From the NCBI GenBank assembly GCA_038534295.1, contig JBCAXA010000003.1:434001-498000 (forward strand): 64,000 bases of DNA. Direction: 5' to 3'. Below the pieces are notes generated by a model. It was not told the origin of the DNA. It did no database searches and saw only the letters and a program-made list of their open reading frames with translations. Of the stretch, positions 35,087 to 44,248 are shown in pieces. The translations under genes and the position numbers were made by a program. How positions within the stretch are numbered: the stretch's first letter is position 1; each line of letters starts with the position of its first letter. Source of the DNA: JBCAXA01 sp038534295 (GTDB lineage Bacteria > Pseudomonadota > Gammaproteobacteria > Steroidobacterales > Woeseiaceae).

Positions 35087-35767
35087 CTATCGATCGGCGT
35101 AGCTGACGAAATCCGTCAGCGCTTTGCGCTGGATGTCTGGGACGGTCGCATCGTCCGCCGGATAACCGGTAACGAGCAGCAAAAACGGTTTCTCGTTTTT
35201 GGGTCGGTCCAAAATCTCGTTGAGAAAGCGCATCGGGCTCGGGGTATGCGTAAGACATGCGAGCCCGGCGATGTGTAGCGCTGTTATCAACAGTCCTGTG
35301 GCAAGGCCGGTCGATTCGACCGGATAGTAGTGTTTCACTTTGGAGCCGTCGGGCAGAGTACCGAACTTCTGGGTAAACACCGCAATTAGGTACGGTGCGG
35401 TCGTCAGGAACGGTTTGTGGCTGTCGGTACCAAGTGGCTCGAGCGCTTTGAGCCATTCCTCGCTTGCGCGATGCTCGTAAAATTCGCGTTCTTCGATTTC
35501 GGCGGCTTCTCGAATACGCGCCTTGGTTTCCGGTCCGCTGACGACAACAAAATGCCAGGGCTGCAGATTGGCGCCGCTCGGCGCTGTTCCTGCGGCTTGC
35601 AAAGCCGTTTCAATAATGTCGCGAGGCACCGGTCGAGCGGCGAAATCACGCACGGTTCGCCGACGATTGACGGTGGCGTAAAAATCGGCAAGTCGCTCGC
35701 GCACATCAGCCAGCGTACCCGGTGCTGTGAGATCAAGCGGCCGCATGGGTGGCGATGCTTGGCTCAT
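35087..35767 (-). CDS. Nitroreductase-family flavoprotein, iodotyrosine deiodinase-like
   Basis: This 226-residue FMN enzyme has RRRTVRDFAARPVP and APSGANLQPWHFVVV, which bind the FMN phosphate in the nitroreductase fold. It also has the lid-region pattern EREFYEHRASEEWLKALEPLGTD and KPFLTTAPYLIAVF, characteristic of the IYD/BluB-like subgroup with the conserved E-Y-K-type substrate contacts. Bacterial members can dehalogenate halotyrosines or simply reduce quinones or nitro compounds. It overlaps the upstream small membrane-protein gene by an ATGA junction. Confidence 0.88.
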   Translation of the reverse strand: MSQASPPMRPLDLTAPGTLADVRERLADFYATVNRRRTVRDFAARPVPRDIIETALQAAGTAPSGANLQPWHFVVVSGPETKARIREAAEIEEREFYEHRASEEWLKALEPLGTDSHKPFLTTAPYLIAVFTQKFGTLPDGSKVKHYYPVESTGLATGLLITALHIAGLACLTHTPSPMRFLNEILDRPKNEKPFLLLVTGYPADDATVPDIQRKALTDFVSYADR

Positions 35768-36171
35768 AAACGCGACTCATCGTGACTGCTCGCGGCGTTG
35801 CCGATCAACGCTGACCAGTCGATTGCGAAGGGCAGAACGATGACCCAGACCAGAAAAAACGCGGCGATGCCGCCGGGCACACTGTGAGCGCGACCGCTCA
35901 GGTAAGCAGGGGCGGCAAATACGATCAGCCACAGGCCTTTGTAAACGAGTTGGATCAACAGCACCGGCTGAAACGCCTGCGGCGAGAAATAACCGCGTAC
36001 CGACAGTAGCGCGATCGCAAGCCAAAACGCACCGACGACCGTTAACGCGGCACGATCGCTGGCCGTGCCACTGAAGACGAGTACTGACGCTCGTGCTGGG
36101 GTCGCAAGGCAGAGAAAGCCGACCGTGCCCGCAACGACGACATTGGCGATGTAAATGAGTTTTAGCAGCAT
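35764..36171 (-). CDS. Small integral membrane protein of unknown function
   Basis: The frame is open from 36291, but only the part from ATG 36171 (135 residues, MLLKLIYIANVVVAG) has membrane-protein character. It has four hydrophobic segments with a C-terminal cytoplasmic tail. The stop overlaps the start of the nitroreductase gene, so the two are co-translated. No motif is recognised. It starts 129 bases from the divergent MFS gene. Confidence 0.75.
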   Translation of the reverse strand: MLLKLIYIANVVVAGTVGFLCLATPARASVLVFSGTASDRAALTVVGAFWLAIALLSVRGYFSPQAFQPVLLIQLVYKGLWLIVFAAPAYLSGRAHSVPGGIAAFFLVWVIVLPFAIDWSALIGNAASSHDESRL

Positions 36172-36300
36172 CGGGCGTTCGGTGTTCGATGATTCTGTGG
36201 CGGCGCCACGTGAGTCGCAATTGTACATGGACGATTGGCGCCGCTTCGCGATGCTGCGCCGATGGGCGCGCCGCGTCGCAACGTGTAGCATGCCGCCTTC

Positions 36301-37530
36301 ATGTTGACGGTCCGTCTATCGCAGTTCCTCGTCGCGCAAGTGCTGATGTCGTTGGCATCGGTCATGCTGTCCGTCGCCGTCGGGTGGCACATTTACGAGG
36401 CAACCGGCAACCCGTTCGATCTCGCCTTAGTCGGCCTCATGCAGATCCTACCGATCGCTGGACTGTTCATCGTGTCCGGATGGGTCATCGACAACGTGCA
36501 GCGCAAATACGTGTTGGTAGCCTGCACGGTGCTGCAAGGTCTGGTGCTGGTGGGTTTGGCCGTGGTATTCGCGAGCAGCGAGTTTGATCGCTTCTCCGTA
36601 TTTGCTTTGTTATTCGCGAACGGCGTAGCCCGGGCCTTTTACATGCCGGCGGGGCAATCGGCGTTGCCGGGTATCGTCACACAAGAGCAGTTATCACGCG
36701 CCGTTGCGATCAGTAGCACGCTGCGAACGTCCGCCGAGGCAGCTGGCCCGTTCGTTGCCGGTTTGTTGATCGCGTGGCTCGACAAGGATGTCTACCCGGT
36801 CCTGGCCACGCTATGCTTTCTCGCCGGCCCGCTGTATGTGCTGCTGCCAATTGCACCGGTGCGTCGCCCGGTTGGCAGGGGGCTCGCCCAGCTTCTCGAT
36901 GGGTTGCGTTTTGTGACGAGGAGTCCGTTGGCATTGCCAGCCATCTCGCTGGACCTCATCATCGTTCTCGTTGGTAGCGTCGTCGCGCTGCTGCCGGTTT
37001 ACGCCATTGACATACTCAATGTCGGCCCGGAGGCGCTCGGCCTCATGCGTGCGATGCCGGCGCTCGGTGCGGTCGGTGCCGGTGTCTTGTTCTCGCGACT
37101 TGCTGACGTGCGCAACACCGGTTCGCTGCTGTTCGTGTCGCTTGCCGTATTCGGTTTGTCGATCGTCGCATTCGCGCTCTCGGGGAGCCTATGGGTAACG
37201 CTTGTCGCGTTGTTCGTCTATGGAGCGACCGATATGGTCAGTGTCAATGTGCGCCTGACGACCATACAGCTGGCGACCCCGGATGAGCTGCGTGGGCGCG
37301 TCAACTCGGTCAACTCATTGTTTATCGCAACGTCCAACGATATGGGCGACTTTCGCGCGGGCACGGTTGCGACCTTGCTCGGGCCGGTTGCCACTGCCTT
37401 TGTAGGCGGACTCATGGCGGTCGGTGTGGCGGTCGGCGGCTACTTCTTGTTTCCAACCTTACGTCAGCTCGATCGGCTCACCGATGCCCGCGAGGAGTCG
37501 AACAGACCTGCTTCGCAGCGCGCGACCTAA
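36301..37530 (+). CDS. MFS transporter (EntS/MFS_3-like exporter)
   Basis: This 409-residue protein has about twelve membrane segments. Family features include the opening FLVAQVLMSLASVMLSVAVGWHIYE, the DNVQRKYVLV loop between helices 2 and 3, and the GVARAFYMPAGQSALPGIV and PDELRGRVNSVNSLFI stretches typical of EntS-like efflux proteins. It may export a small molecule such as a siderophore or drug. It is divergent from the small membrane protein/nitroreductase pair. No siderophore genes are nearby. Confidence 0.9.
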   Translation: MLTVRLSQFLVAQVLMSLASVMLSVAVGWHIYEATGNPFDLALVGLMQILPIAGLFIVSGWVIDNVQRKYVLVACTVLQGLVLVGLAVVFASSEFDRFSVFALLFANGVARAFYMPAGQSALPGIVTQEQLSRAVAISSTLRTSAEAAGPFVAGLLIAWLDKDVYPVLATLCFLAGPLYVLLPIAPVRRPVGRGLAQLLDGLRFVTRSPLALPAISLDLIIVLVGSVVALLPVYAIDILNVGPEALGLMRAMPALGAVGAGVLFSRLADVRNTGSLLFVSLAVFGLSIVAFALSGSLWVTLVALFVYGATDMVSVNVRLTTIQLATPDELRGRVNSVNSLFIATSNDMGDFRAGTVATLLGPVATAFVGGLMAVGVAVGGYFLFPTLRQLDRLTDAREESNRPASQRAT

Positions 37531-37589
37531 CAGGTTGTCGTCGCTCGCATCGATTAGACGAACTTCTTGCAAACGGTCTCGAGCACGGC

Positions 37590-38084
37590 ATGACAGAAAC
37601 GGAACGTACCTACGAACTGGCGGAAGCCTTCGAGGGTCTTCGCGAACAGGTCTTCGCGCTGTCCACAGAAACGATGGAAGCACGCGATGGCGTGTTTGCC
37701 TTGCTGATGGAGACCGGCTACGCGGAAGCCGTGGTTGCGGTGCTGGCGGCGGCGGATGGGAGCGCCAGCCTCTATTTTTCGAACGGCGGCGGCATCATCG
37801 GTGCCGGCGAGTATGAGCAAGTTCGCGAGGTCGTGTTCGAAACCTCGACGTTGATTCGAGCTCACGCGGACGCGTTTGAGACGGTCGATGTGCATCCGCT
37901 TCCAACACCAGGTCAAACTCGATTCTTCGTGGTCGCTGATCGTGGTGTGTTGTCGGCAGCAGTGCAACAGGCCACCCTTGTGGCCGATCAGCATGCGCTG
38001 GCACCGCTCTTTCATCAGGTGCACAAGCTCATCGCGTTCATACGCGCCGCCGAGGAGCATCGCCAAGGGCGAAACCCAGCATAG
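37590..38084 (+). CDS. Conserved cytoplasmic protein of unknown function
   Basis: This 164-residue soluble protein has the core ADGSASLYFSNGGGIIGAGE followed by a basic/hydrophobic beta-strand segment (TRFFVVADRGVLSAAV) and a C-terminal helix. The alpha/beta pattern recalls a roadblock- or profilin-like fold, but I cannot assign a family. It starts 60 bases after the MFS stop on the same strand. Confidence 0.7.
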   Translation: MTETERTYELAEAFEGLREQVFALSTETMEARDGVFALLMETGYAEAVVAVLAAADGSASLYFSNGGGIIGAGEYEQVREVVFETSTLIRAHADAFETVDVHPLPTPGQTRFFVVADRGVLSAAVQQATLVADQHALAPLFHQVHKLIAFIRAAEEHRQGRNPA

Positions 38085-38128
38085 ATCGCAGGCCTCGTTT
38101 GTCGGGGGGTAATGACCGCTGCGCAACG

Positions 38129-38563
38129 TTAGCCGAGAAATTTGGTGCCCAATAGGGCTGCGAACAGCGCGATTCCCATCAAATACAGCACCGTGAGAAT
38201 CATTGAGCCTCTCGGCGTGTGCCGAATGAACCAATCGTCACGCTCGAGTCGGCCGTACAGCGTTGAGCGACCGTTCTGAAAGCCGCTGTCACGCTCCATC
38301 GCCGCTGACTCTCTGAGTATGTAAGTGAACCAGCGCCGGCAGCGCTCGATGACGATGAACCACAAAACGCTGAGGACAGCACCGGACGTTGCAGTAAATA
38401 CCTGCACCGTTTCGCTGTAGTCGCCAGCGCCCATCGCCACGCCAGCGAGCGGCAGCGCGACAGCAAAGTAGATGCCGGTAATCGTGTAGATGAGTATTTC
38501 GTTTTCGCGCGCGTAGTTGACCAGCGCGAAGTAGATATCTGCTTCGGAAAGCTTGTTGGTCAC
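38129..38563 (-). CDS. Integral membrane protein of unknown function
   Basis: This 144-residue protein has three hydrophobic segments (about 20-45, 55-75 and 120-142) with a charged cytoplasmic loop. It contains RCRRWFTYILRESAAMERD, a possible amphipathic helix. No motif is recognised. It lies convergent with the preceding hypothetical gene with a 45-base gap. Confidence 0.7.
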   Translation of the reverse strand: MTNKLSEADIYFALVNYARENEILIYTITGIYFAVALPLAGVAMGAGDYSETVQVFTATSGAVLSVLWFIVIERCRRWFTYILRESAAMERDSGFQNGRSTLYGRLERDDWFIRHTPRGSMILTVLYLMGIALFAALLGTKFLG

Positions 38564-38720
38564 GGTGTCCCCCGATTGTTGTTCTGTCAGCGCTCGCTAA
38601 GCATTGGCGATGCGGTCCGCTAAGTTTGCGCTAACGAGCCGTTTGGGGTCGAGGAGCTCGAGGAGTTTTCAATGGTTCCGCCAGCGTGAACAGGTGTCGG
38701 ACCACACCAGCTGCGGGCAC

Positions 38721-38756
38721 AAAAAAGCCGGGCCGCCCTGTTGGGATGGCCCGGCC
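38721..38756 (-). terminator. Terminator of the DUF1501/HYR-lipoprotein cluster
   Basis: On the minus strand a stem GCCGGGCC/GGCCCGGC with an inner CCC/GGG pairing is followed by six T. It lies 17 bases after the DUF1501 stop. Confidence 0.88.
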
Positions 38757-38772
38757 TTTGCGTTGACAAAGA

Positions 38773-40101
38773 CTACGCGAAGATTGGCAGGACTTGCTCG
38801 GAAAAGGCGAACTGACCGGCCACCGGGCCTTGGTCGATGCCGGCCACCCGTCGCAATGACTGGTGAACGTACTCCATCGTCAATTCAATGCCGTTGGAGT
38901 CCACCGCGAGCGTTGCCGGGTTGATGTTCAGCGAGCGTTGCTCGTTGTCCGTTGCGCCGACCGTGCGGTTGCCGTTGATGAACGCTGGCGCACCCCAAAC
39001 CATCATGCTGCCGTGCGACCAGTGGTCTTTGCCGTTGTCGTTGTTGTAGCGGTTGGTACGGCCGAAATCGGAGCCCATGACGATGATCAAGTTGTCGCCG
39101 AGACCGCGATCGATAGCGTCTTGGATGATGTTGTCGACTGCCGCGAGGTAGTCCATCAGACGCGGGTAGTGTCGAGCGTCGTGATCGTCGTGCGTGTCGA
39201 AACCGCCCATGTTGATCTGCGCTGTCGCTGCCGCACCGGCTTCAAACGCTGCGAATGCTCGCTGCGCTTGATCGAACATGCCTTCGGCTTGGTTGCGTGT
39301 TTGCACGTAAGCATTCGGCGTTGACGGGGTCTCGAGGCCATCGACGAAACCAGAGATCGAGCTCGCATCGATGTTGCGAATGCCGTCATGCAGGATCTGC
39401 GCATTGCGTAGACGCAGCAAGCGCTGCTCAGCGATTTGCCGCTGGCGTCGCGCCGACCCCGCGGTGCCCACATGGGCGGCAACGCTATCGGCAAAATACT
39501 GGCTCGACGCATTCTCATTGAATACGTTCGATCGATTCGGGAACGCAACTTCGCGAATGACGTTGAGTTCGCCACCGTTGACAATGGTTCGCGGTACGAC
39601 GCCGTTGGTCTTGCTGATCTGCGACGAGGAATTCGCGACGAACGGTAACGCGAAGTCCGGCGCTACCTCACCAGCCACGACCGCAGCAATGCTCGGATAG
39701 TCACGAGCGCGGGTTCCGGTCCAGGCGGCAGTCCGTCCAACGTCATGCGAGTTGGTGCCCATGTCGATTCCGTTAACGACAACCAGGCGCTGGAAGTGGT
39801 TGGTGAAAAATTCCTGGTTGGTGAACAGCCCGCCACCGCCAGGGAACGACGTCGGTGGCGGTGCGTAGGCAAAGTTACCCACCGTACCAATGTCGTTCTG
39901 ATCGTAGTTGTTGATGTCGCCGTTCGGTCCTAGGCCCAGTCCCTTCGGGTCACAGAAACTGGTCGGGTCCCAGCCGCCGCGCGCTTCGATGAGCAGCCAG
40001 TAAGGGCCGCTGAACGAGCTTTGCGCTTGGCTGAGGCGGACGCCGCCAATGCTCATGAGGCCGGCAGCGGTGCTGATCTTTAGAAAATCGCGTCTTTTCA
40101 T
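38773..40101 (-). CDS. DUF1501 Tat-exported protein
   Basis: This 442-residue protein has a Tat signal (MKRRDFLKISTAAGLMSIGG). It carries the DUF1501 motifs VVNGIDMGTNSHDVG, MGGFDTHDDHD and MGSDFGRTNRYNNDNGKDHW, with a metal-binding D/H pattern of the alkaline-phosphatase/sulfatase superfamily. In this family a catalytic role has not been proven. It is 19 bases downstream of the HYR lipoprotein gene. Genes of this type commonly pair with DUF1592- or DUF1800-type partners, as here. Confidence 0.9.
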   Translation of the reverse strand: MKRRDFLKISTAAGLMSIGGVRLSQAQSSFSGPYWLLIEARGGWDPTSFCDPKGLGLGPNGDINNYDQNDIGTVGNFAYAPPPTSFPGGGGLFTNQEFFTNHFQRLVVVNGIDMGTNSHDVGRTAAWTGTRARDYPSIAAVVAGEVAPDFALPFVANSSSQISKTNGVVPRTIVNGGELNVIREVAFPNRSNVFNENASSQYFADSVAAHVGTAGSARRQRQIAEQRLLRLRNAQILHDGIRNIDASSISGFVDGLETPSTPNAYVQTRNQAEGMFDQAQRAFAAFEAGAAATAQINMGGFDTHDDHDARHYPRLMDYLAAVDNIIQDAIDRGLGDNLIIVMGSDFGRTNRYNNDNGKDHWSHGSMMVWGAPAFINGNRTVGATDNEQRSLNINPATLAVDSNGIELTMEYVHQSLRRVAGIDQGPVAGQFAFSEQVLPIFA

Positions 40102-40120
40102 GGTCAGGTGCTCCGGCGGC

Positions 40121-43100
40121 TTATTCGTAAAAGAACCGATAGTCGGACATCAAGTAGGCGACCACCGCCATCCACGGAATCACCGTTCCGTTGGTGTCGG
40201 TGTTGCCTGCGCCGCCGCGACAGTCGTTCGTAATTGCCGTTTCGTTCTCGGCGCGAACGTCGAGGAACAGCTGGTAGGTGGCATCAACTTCTGGATCGTT
40301 GCTGGCTATGTCCTCGCCGAGCAGCAGTCCGTGCAGGTGACTGATGTTGTCGCGAATCGCGGCCTCGGCGCCCGGCGGGGTATCGGTAATCGACACCATC
40401 GGGAACAGGTTGCCGTTGCCGCCGTTCAGCTCAAGGGCGACGCGTTCACAGGCGACCTGATAGGCGATGCGCTCCTGCGTGCCGTCGATCAGCGAGTTTG
40501 GACTCGTCGTACGTTGCGTCACCTCGTCCGAATCGATGCCGCCGTAAGACAGGCGGTACCGGCCGAGCAGACCGCTGTTGCTGTTCGGGCCTTCCCACTC
40601 GTAACCGTTGCCGATAACCGCTTCGATGCGCCGACTAAGCTCTTCCGGCGTCAGCAACCGCGCGTTACCGTGGTCGGCAAACTCGTTGGGATCTTCGCCG
40701 GCAACCAAGTTTTGTGCGAGGAAATACTCGCTCGTCACGATGGCTCTGACGAGGCTCTTCATGTCGTAGTTCGAGGCGATGAAGTCGTCTTTGAGGCCGG
40801 TGAGGTAGGCCGTTGTCGACGGTGCCGTTGAATCGATTCGCGTGAAGGCCTCAAAAACCGTCCGAACCGTGTGCGCGGCAAAGCGATCGTCGGCGGCCAG
40901 TCGTGCCGTTAGCCAAGGCAGCGCGCGATCGTAGTCACCAGCCGGCAATTCATCGGCAGGGTCGATCGTGTAGCCCGGCGGCAGCATGCGCGGCACACCG
41001 TTGGTCGTGCGCGTGTGATGCCAGCGCTCGTCGCCACGGTATTCGCCGTCGTTGCTGCGGTTCTTGAGCAGTCCGGCAACCGGGTCGAGGACGTCGTGGC
41101 AGACCGTACACTGCGGATCTTCGTAGGTCGGCACGCTGCCAACTACGTTGTCCAGATCCAAACCGTCACGAGGCGCCAATCCTTCGATATCGACACCAAG
41201 GAAATCGTAGAACACATACCGCGCTCGATGCCGATTGACGTTTGTGTTCGTCGACTCGTAACGAGCAAGCCATGCGTGCGTGCCAATGACGCCCGCAAGC
41301 GGCAGCGGCAGTGATGCGCCGTCGTCCTGCATGATCGCATCAACGCGTCGGAAGTCGTCGCGATCATGATTGGCGCGGACGTCGTCCGAGCTAAATGGGA
41401 AGGACGGGTCGCCCGCGTCGACGCCCAGGATGGTCGCCGAGTACGGGTTCACCATCATGTAGTCGGCGGTCAGAATCTCGGTGAACGGCCGATCATTCTC
41501 GACGACGTACTTGATCAGCTCGAGCGGCGCTTTGGCAAAGCCGTAGTTGGCGTCCTCGCGCAGATTGCTGCGTTCGTTGCCGTTGAAGGCTTCGAAGTAG
41601 TCTTTGCGGCTGAATGCGTCTACATCGAACCGGTCCTCGACCTCGCCGCGCGAATCGGCATCGCGATCCGTCAGTAGGACGTCGTTGTAGATCTCCATCA
41701 GTCGAACATAGAAGGCCTCTTCGGTCATCATTTGCTCGGCGGTCGTCTCGAGCATCGACGTGATGCCGGCTTGATCGGCTTGTGCCTCGACGGCGTTCAC
41801 TTCCGATGTCGACGGCGGACGAGAGCCCAGCGACATGGTGAGCTTGTAGAGCTGTTCGTACCCGGTGCCGACGTCGATTTTCGCAGACGACGTCGGTGGT
41901 GCTTCGACACAGGTCAGTACTTTCGCGACGAACTCATCGATGATCATGTAGTTCGGATCGAAAGCGCCTTGTACGGGGAAGCGATTGCCGCCGCCGTGTG
42001 TGCCGCCGCCAAGCGCTTTGACGGTCATGCTCGATTCGCCGTTGATGCGGATGTTCGAGATGGCGCGGAACAGGTCGTAACCGGCCTGGTCGTTGGCAAG
42101 TATGTTGAAGCCGTTTGCCGTCGACACAATGTTCGGCGGCGTGTGGCAGTTTGCGCAAATGCCCGGTGCGTCGAGCACCGGATAGACCGTCGTCGCGAAC
42201 TCAGGCTGCAGCGACGCACAGGTTGGCGGCGGCGGCGGCGCGTTGACGGTGACGATCTGGATGGCGGTCGCCTGATTGCCGCTGGCGTCGGTGGCCGTCC
42301 AGGTGACGTTCGTTGCGCCCAGTGGGAAGCCACCGGCTGGCGCATCGTCTGTGACGGTCGGTGCCGGATCCGCCAGGTCAGTAACGGTCGGAGCGCCGAG
42401 CGTCACGGGCGTTGGGTTGCCATTCTGATCGACGGTGACGTTGGCCGGGGCGGTGATGCTCGGCGCCGTCGTGTCGTTGATCGTCACAGTCTGATTCGCG
42501 GTAACGGTCGCGTTAGCAGCGTCGGTAACCGACCAGACGACGACCGTTGCGCCGACCGGGAAACCGCCCGCCGGTGCGTTGTTCGAGATATTCAGCTGGC
42601 CCTGGCCGCCCGTGGCCGTTGCCATGCCGATGTTGACGGACGTTGCCGGCGCAGTCGCTTCCGCAGCGACGTCGGCGGGTGCTGTCAACGTGAGCGCGCC
42701 GCCGCCTGCCGCCGTAATCGTTACCGATTGCTGCGCCATCGAGACATTGCCGCTCGCATCCGTTGCGGTCCATGTGACCATCGTGACGCCCATCGGATAG
42801 CCGCCGGCCGGTGCGTCATTGGCCATCGTCGGGGCTGGGTCGACAACGTCGGTGACCGTCGGTGCCATCAGCGTGACCGGCGTCAGCATGCCGGTCGATG
42901 GCGTCTGCACATTGATCGGTGAGCTAATGGTCGGTGGCGTGGTGTCGCTGAGCGTCACCGATTGGGTCGCCGTGCCGGTGGCGCCCGTGCCATCGGTCGC
43001 CGTCCATGTAACGGTCGTCGGTCCCAGCGGGAAACCGCCGGCCGGCGCGTCGTTCGTGTACGTGAAGTTGCCGTCGCCGCCCGTCGCGGTCGCGATGCCG

Positions 43101-43363
43101 AGCGTCACCATTGCAGTCGGTGTCGTCTGCCCCGTGGCTTCCGCGGCAACGGCCGCTGGCGCTGTAACGGTTACCGCAGCGGGCGTGCCGCCACCGCCGC
43201 CGGTGGAACCACCGCCGCCTGTCGAGCCACCACCGCCGGTCGAGCCGCCGGTGGTTTGGGTGTTTTCGAGAGATTCGCCCTCAATCTCGCAACCAGCGAG
43301 TACGAGTCCGGCAACAAACAGCAGCACGAGTTTCGCGCTGCGACGCATTCCGTCGGTCCCCAT
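40121..43363 (-). CDS. Lipoprotein with four HYR-type Ig domains and a DUF1592/1588-like cytochrome region
   Basis: This lipoprotein has about 1080 residues. The lipobox is LVLAGC followed by EIEGESLENT. A Gly/Ser linker leads to four tandem HYR-like domains (about 65-400) recognised by DAPAGGFPLG and TVTWTATDASGN blocks. A C-terminal region of about 680 residues carries two heme motifs, CANCHTP and CTVCHDVLDPVAG, and DUF1592-style repeats (TRIDSTAPSTTAYLTGLKDDFI). An AGAGG site precedes ATG 43363. It is predicted to be outer-membrane anchored and redox active. The post-lipobox sequence is shared with the lipoprotein encoded at 29998-32403. Confidence 0.88.
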   Translation of the reverse strand: MGTDGMRRSAKLVLLFVAGLVLAGCEIEGESLENTQTTGGSTGGGGSTGGGGSTGGGGGTPAAVTVTAPAAVAAEATGQTTPTAMVTLGIATATGGDGNFTYTNDAPAGGFPLGPTTVTWTATDGTGATGTATQSVTLSDTTPPTISSPINVQTPSTGMLTPVTLMAPTVTDVVDPAPTMANDAPAGGYPMGVTMVTWTATDASGNVSMAQQSVTITAAGGGALTLTAPADVAAEATAPATSVNIGMATATGGQGQLNISNNAPAGGFPVGATVVVWSVTDAANATVTANQTVTINDTTAPSITAPANVTVDQNGNPTPVTLGAPTVTDLADPAPTVTDDAPAGGFPLGATNVTWTATDASGNQATAIQIVTVNAPPPPPTCASLQPEFATTVYPVLDAPGICANCHTPPNIVSTANGFNILANDQAGYDLFRAISNIRINGESSMTVKALGGGTHGGGNRFPVQGAFDPNYMIIDEFVAKVLTCVEAPPTSSAKIDVGTGYEQLYKLTMSLGSRPPSTSEVNAVEAQADQAGITSMLETTAEQMMTEEAFYVRLMEIYNDVLLTDRDADSRGEVEDRFDVDAFSRKDYFEAFNGNERSNLREDANYGFAKAPLELIKYVVENDRPFTEILTADYMMVNPYSATILGVDAGDPSFPFSSDDVRANHDRDDFRRVDAIMQDDGASLPLPLAGVIGTHAWLARYESTNTNVNRHRARYVFYDFLGVDIEGLAPRDGLDLDNVVGSVPTYEDPQCTVCHDVLDPVAGLLKNRSNDGEYRGDERWHHTRTTNGVPRMLPPGYTIDPADELPAGDYDRALPWLTARLAADDRFAAHTVRTVFEAFTRIDSTAPSTTAYLTGLKDDFIASNYDMKSLVRAIVTSEYFLAQNLVAGEDPNEFADHGNARLLTPEELSRRIEAVIGNGYEWEGPNSNSGLLGRYRLSYGGIDSDEVTQRTTSPNSLIDGTQERIAYQVACERVALELNGGNGNLFPMVSITDTPPGAEAAIRDNISHLHGLLLGEDIASNDPEVDATYQLFLDVRAENETAITNDCRGGAGNTDTNGTVIPWMAVVAYLMSDYRFFYE

Positions 43364-43665
43364 GGTGTGGTGCCTCTTCGGTTCGTTTGTGCACACAGCA
43401 AGAACGCTCGCTGCGGCATCGCCAAAGTCCGGTCAGTTTTGCGAGTGACTATTCGCGATGGCGAAAATTTATCGGCTCGGCGAATCGGTCTGCCGCAGAT
43501 TCGACATAAGCGACTACGAGCAACGAAGAAGTGAGAAGCGGTTCAAAAAACCAGAGTTTTATCGGCGAATTTGGACCGTTTCCGTCTCCGAACGGAGACA
43601 GTGCACTCAACAAAAAAACGCGTGCTGCGCAAACCGAGCCGTAGTCAAACGGCGACAGTCAGTTG
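43364..43665 (-). other. Promoter region of the HYR lipoprotein gene
   Basis: These 302 bases separate the end of the electron-conduit operon from the HYR-lipoprotein start. I see no credible gene and no CRP-like palindrome. A short hairpin GTCTCC-GAAC-GGAGAC occurs near 43587-43604 without a T-run. No convincing -35/-10 pair is seen. Confidence 0.4.
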
Positions 43666-44244
43666 TTACTGAGGATTGCTCGAGCTGGCCGCAAGCGCCG
43701 TTGCGCGCTGAAACGAACCGAACACTGGCTTGAAGTCATCGCGGCTCGCATAGCGCGTTTCGCGACCGGTGCTGTCCACGGTGACGATGTCGATGGCGGT
43801 TGCGCGCGCAAGCCAGTCGAGCTGACTCATCGTCACGCGTGCGGCCAGCGTGTCGGTAACGAGCAATCCGGTATCAAACACCTCGGCTTCTGATGCTTGT
43901 TCCCAGGGCTCGACATCGAGTCGTACCGGGGTTCCGTCGGCAATCAGAATGACGGCATCGATCGTCGGTGTTTTTGCGCCTGTGATACCCCGATCGACTG
44001 TCGAGCGCGCGCCCAGCCACAGATAGTGTTTGAGCGCGCCACGTCGGCTGACGCCAACTGGCGCGACAAACAGAAAGTCGGCACCTGGTACGGCAAGTCC
44101 CGGTTGCATGGCCGTGAATTTCGACGGTGTCTGCGGCCGGACGTGCGTAATTCCGCCGCCGGCGTCTATCTCGCTCAACGGCGGCGGTGCGCCGGCGCAA
44201 GCGGCTACGAAAGCTGTGACTACTAGAACGATGGCGTGTCGCAT
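43666..44244 (-). CDS. Lipoprotein, last gene of the cytochrome conduit operon
   Basis: The frame is open from 44463, but the ATG at 44244 gives a lipoprotein signal (MRHAIVLVVTAFVAAC) and lies four bases after the barrel stop. The mature protein, about 177 residues, is beta-rich (HVRPQTPSKFTAMQPG, ADFLFVAPVG, SRDDFKPVFGSF) with no heme motif. The family is unknown to me. Its position suggests an accessory on the outer membrane next to the barrel protein. The earlier open stretch has barrel-gene composition in another frame. Confidence 0.8.
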   Translation of the reverse strand: MRHAIVLVVTAFVAACAGAPPPLSEIDAGGGITHVRPQTPSKFTAMQPGLAVPGADFLFVAPVGVSRRGALKHYLWLGARSTVDRGITGAKTPTIDAVILIADGTPVRLDVEPWEQASEAEVFDTGLLVTDTLAARVTMSQLDWLARATAIDIVTVDSTGRETRYASRDDFKPVFGSFQRATALAASSSNPQ

Positions 44245-44248
44245 GGCG

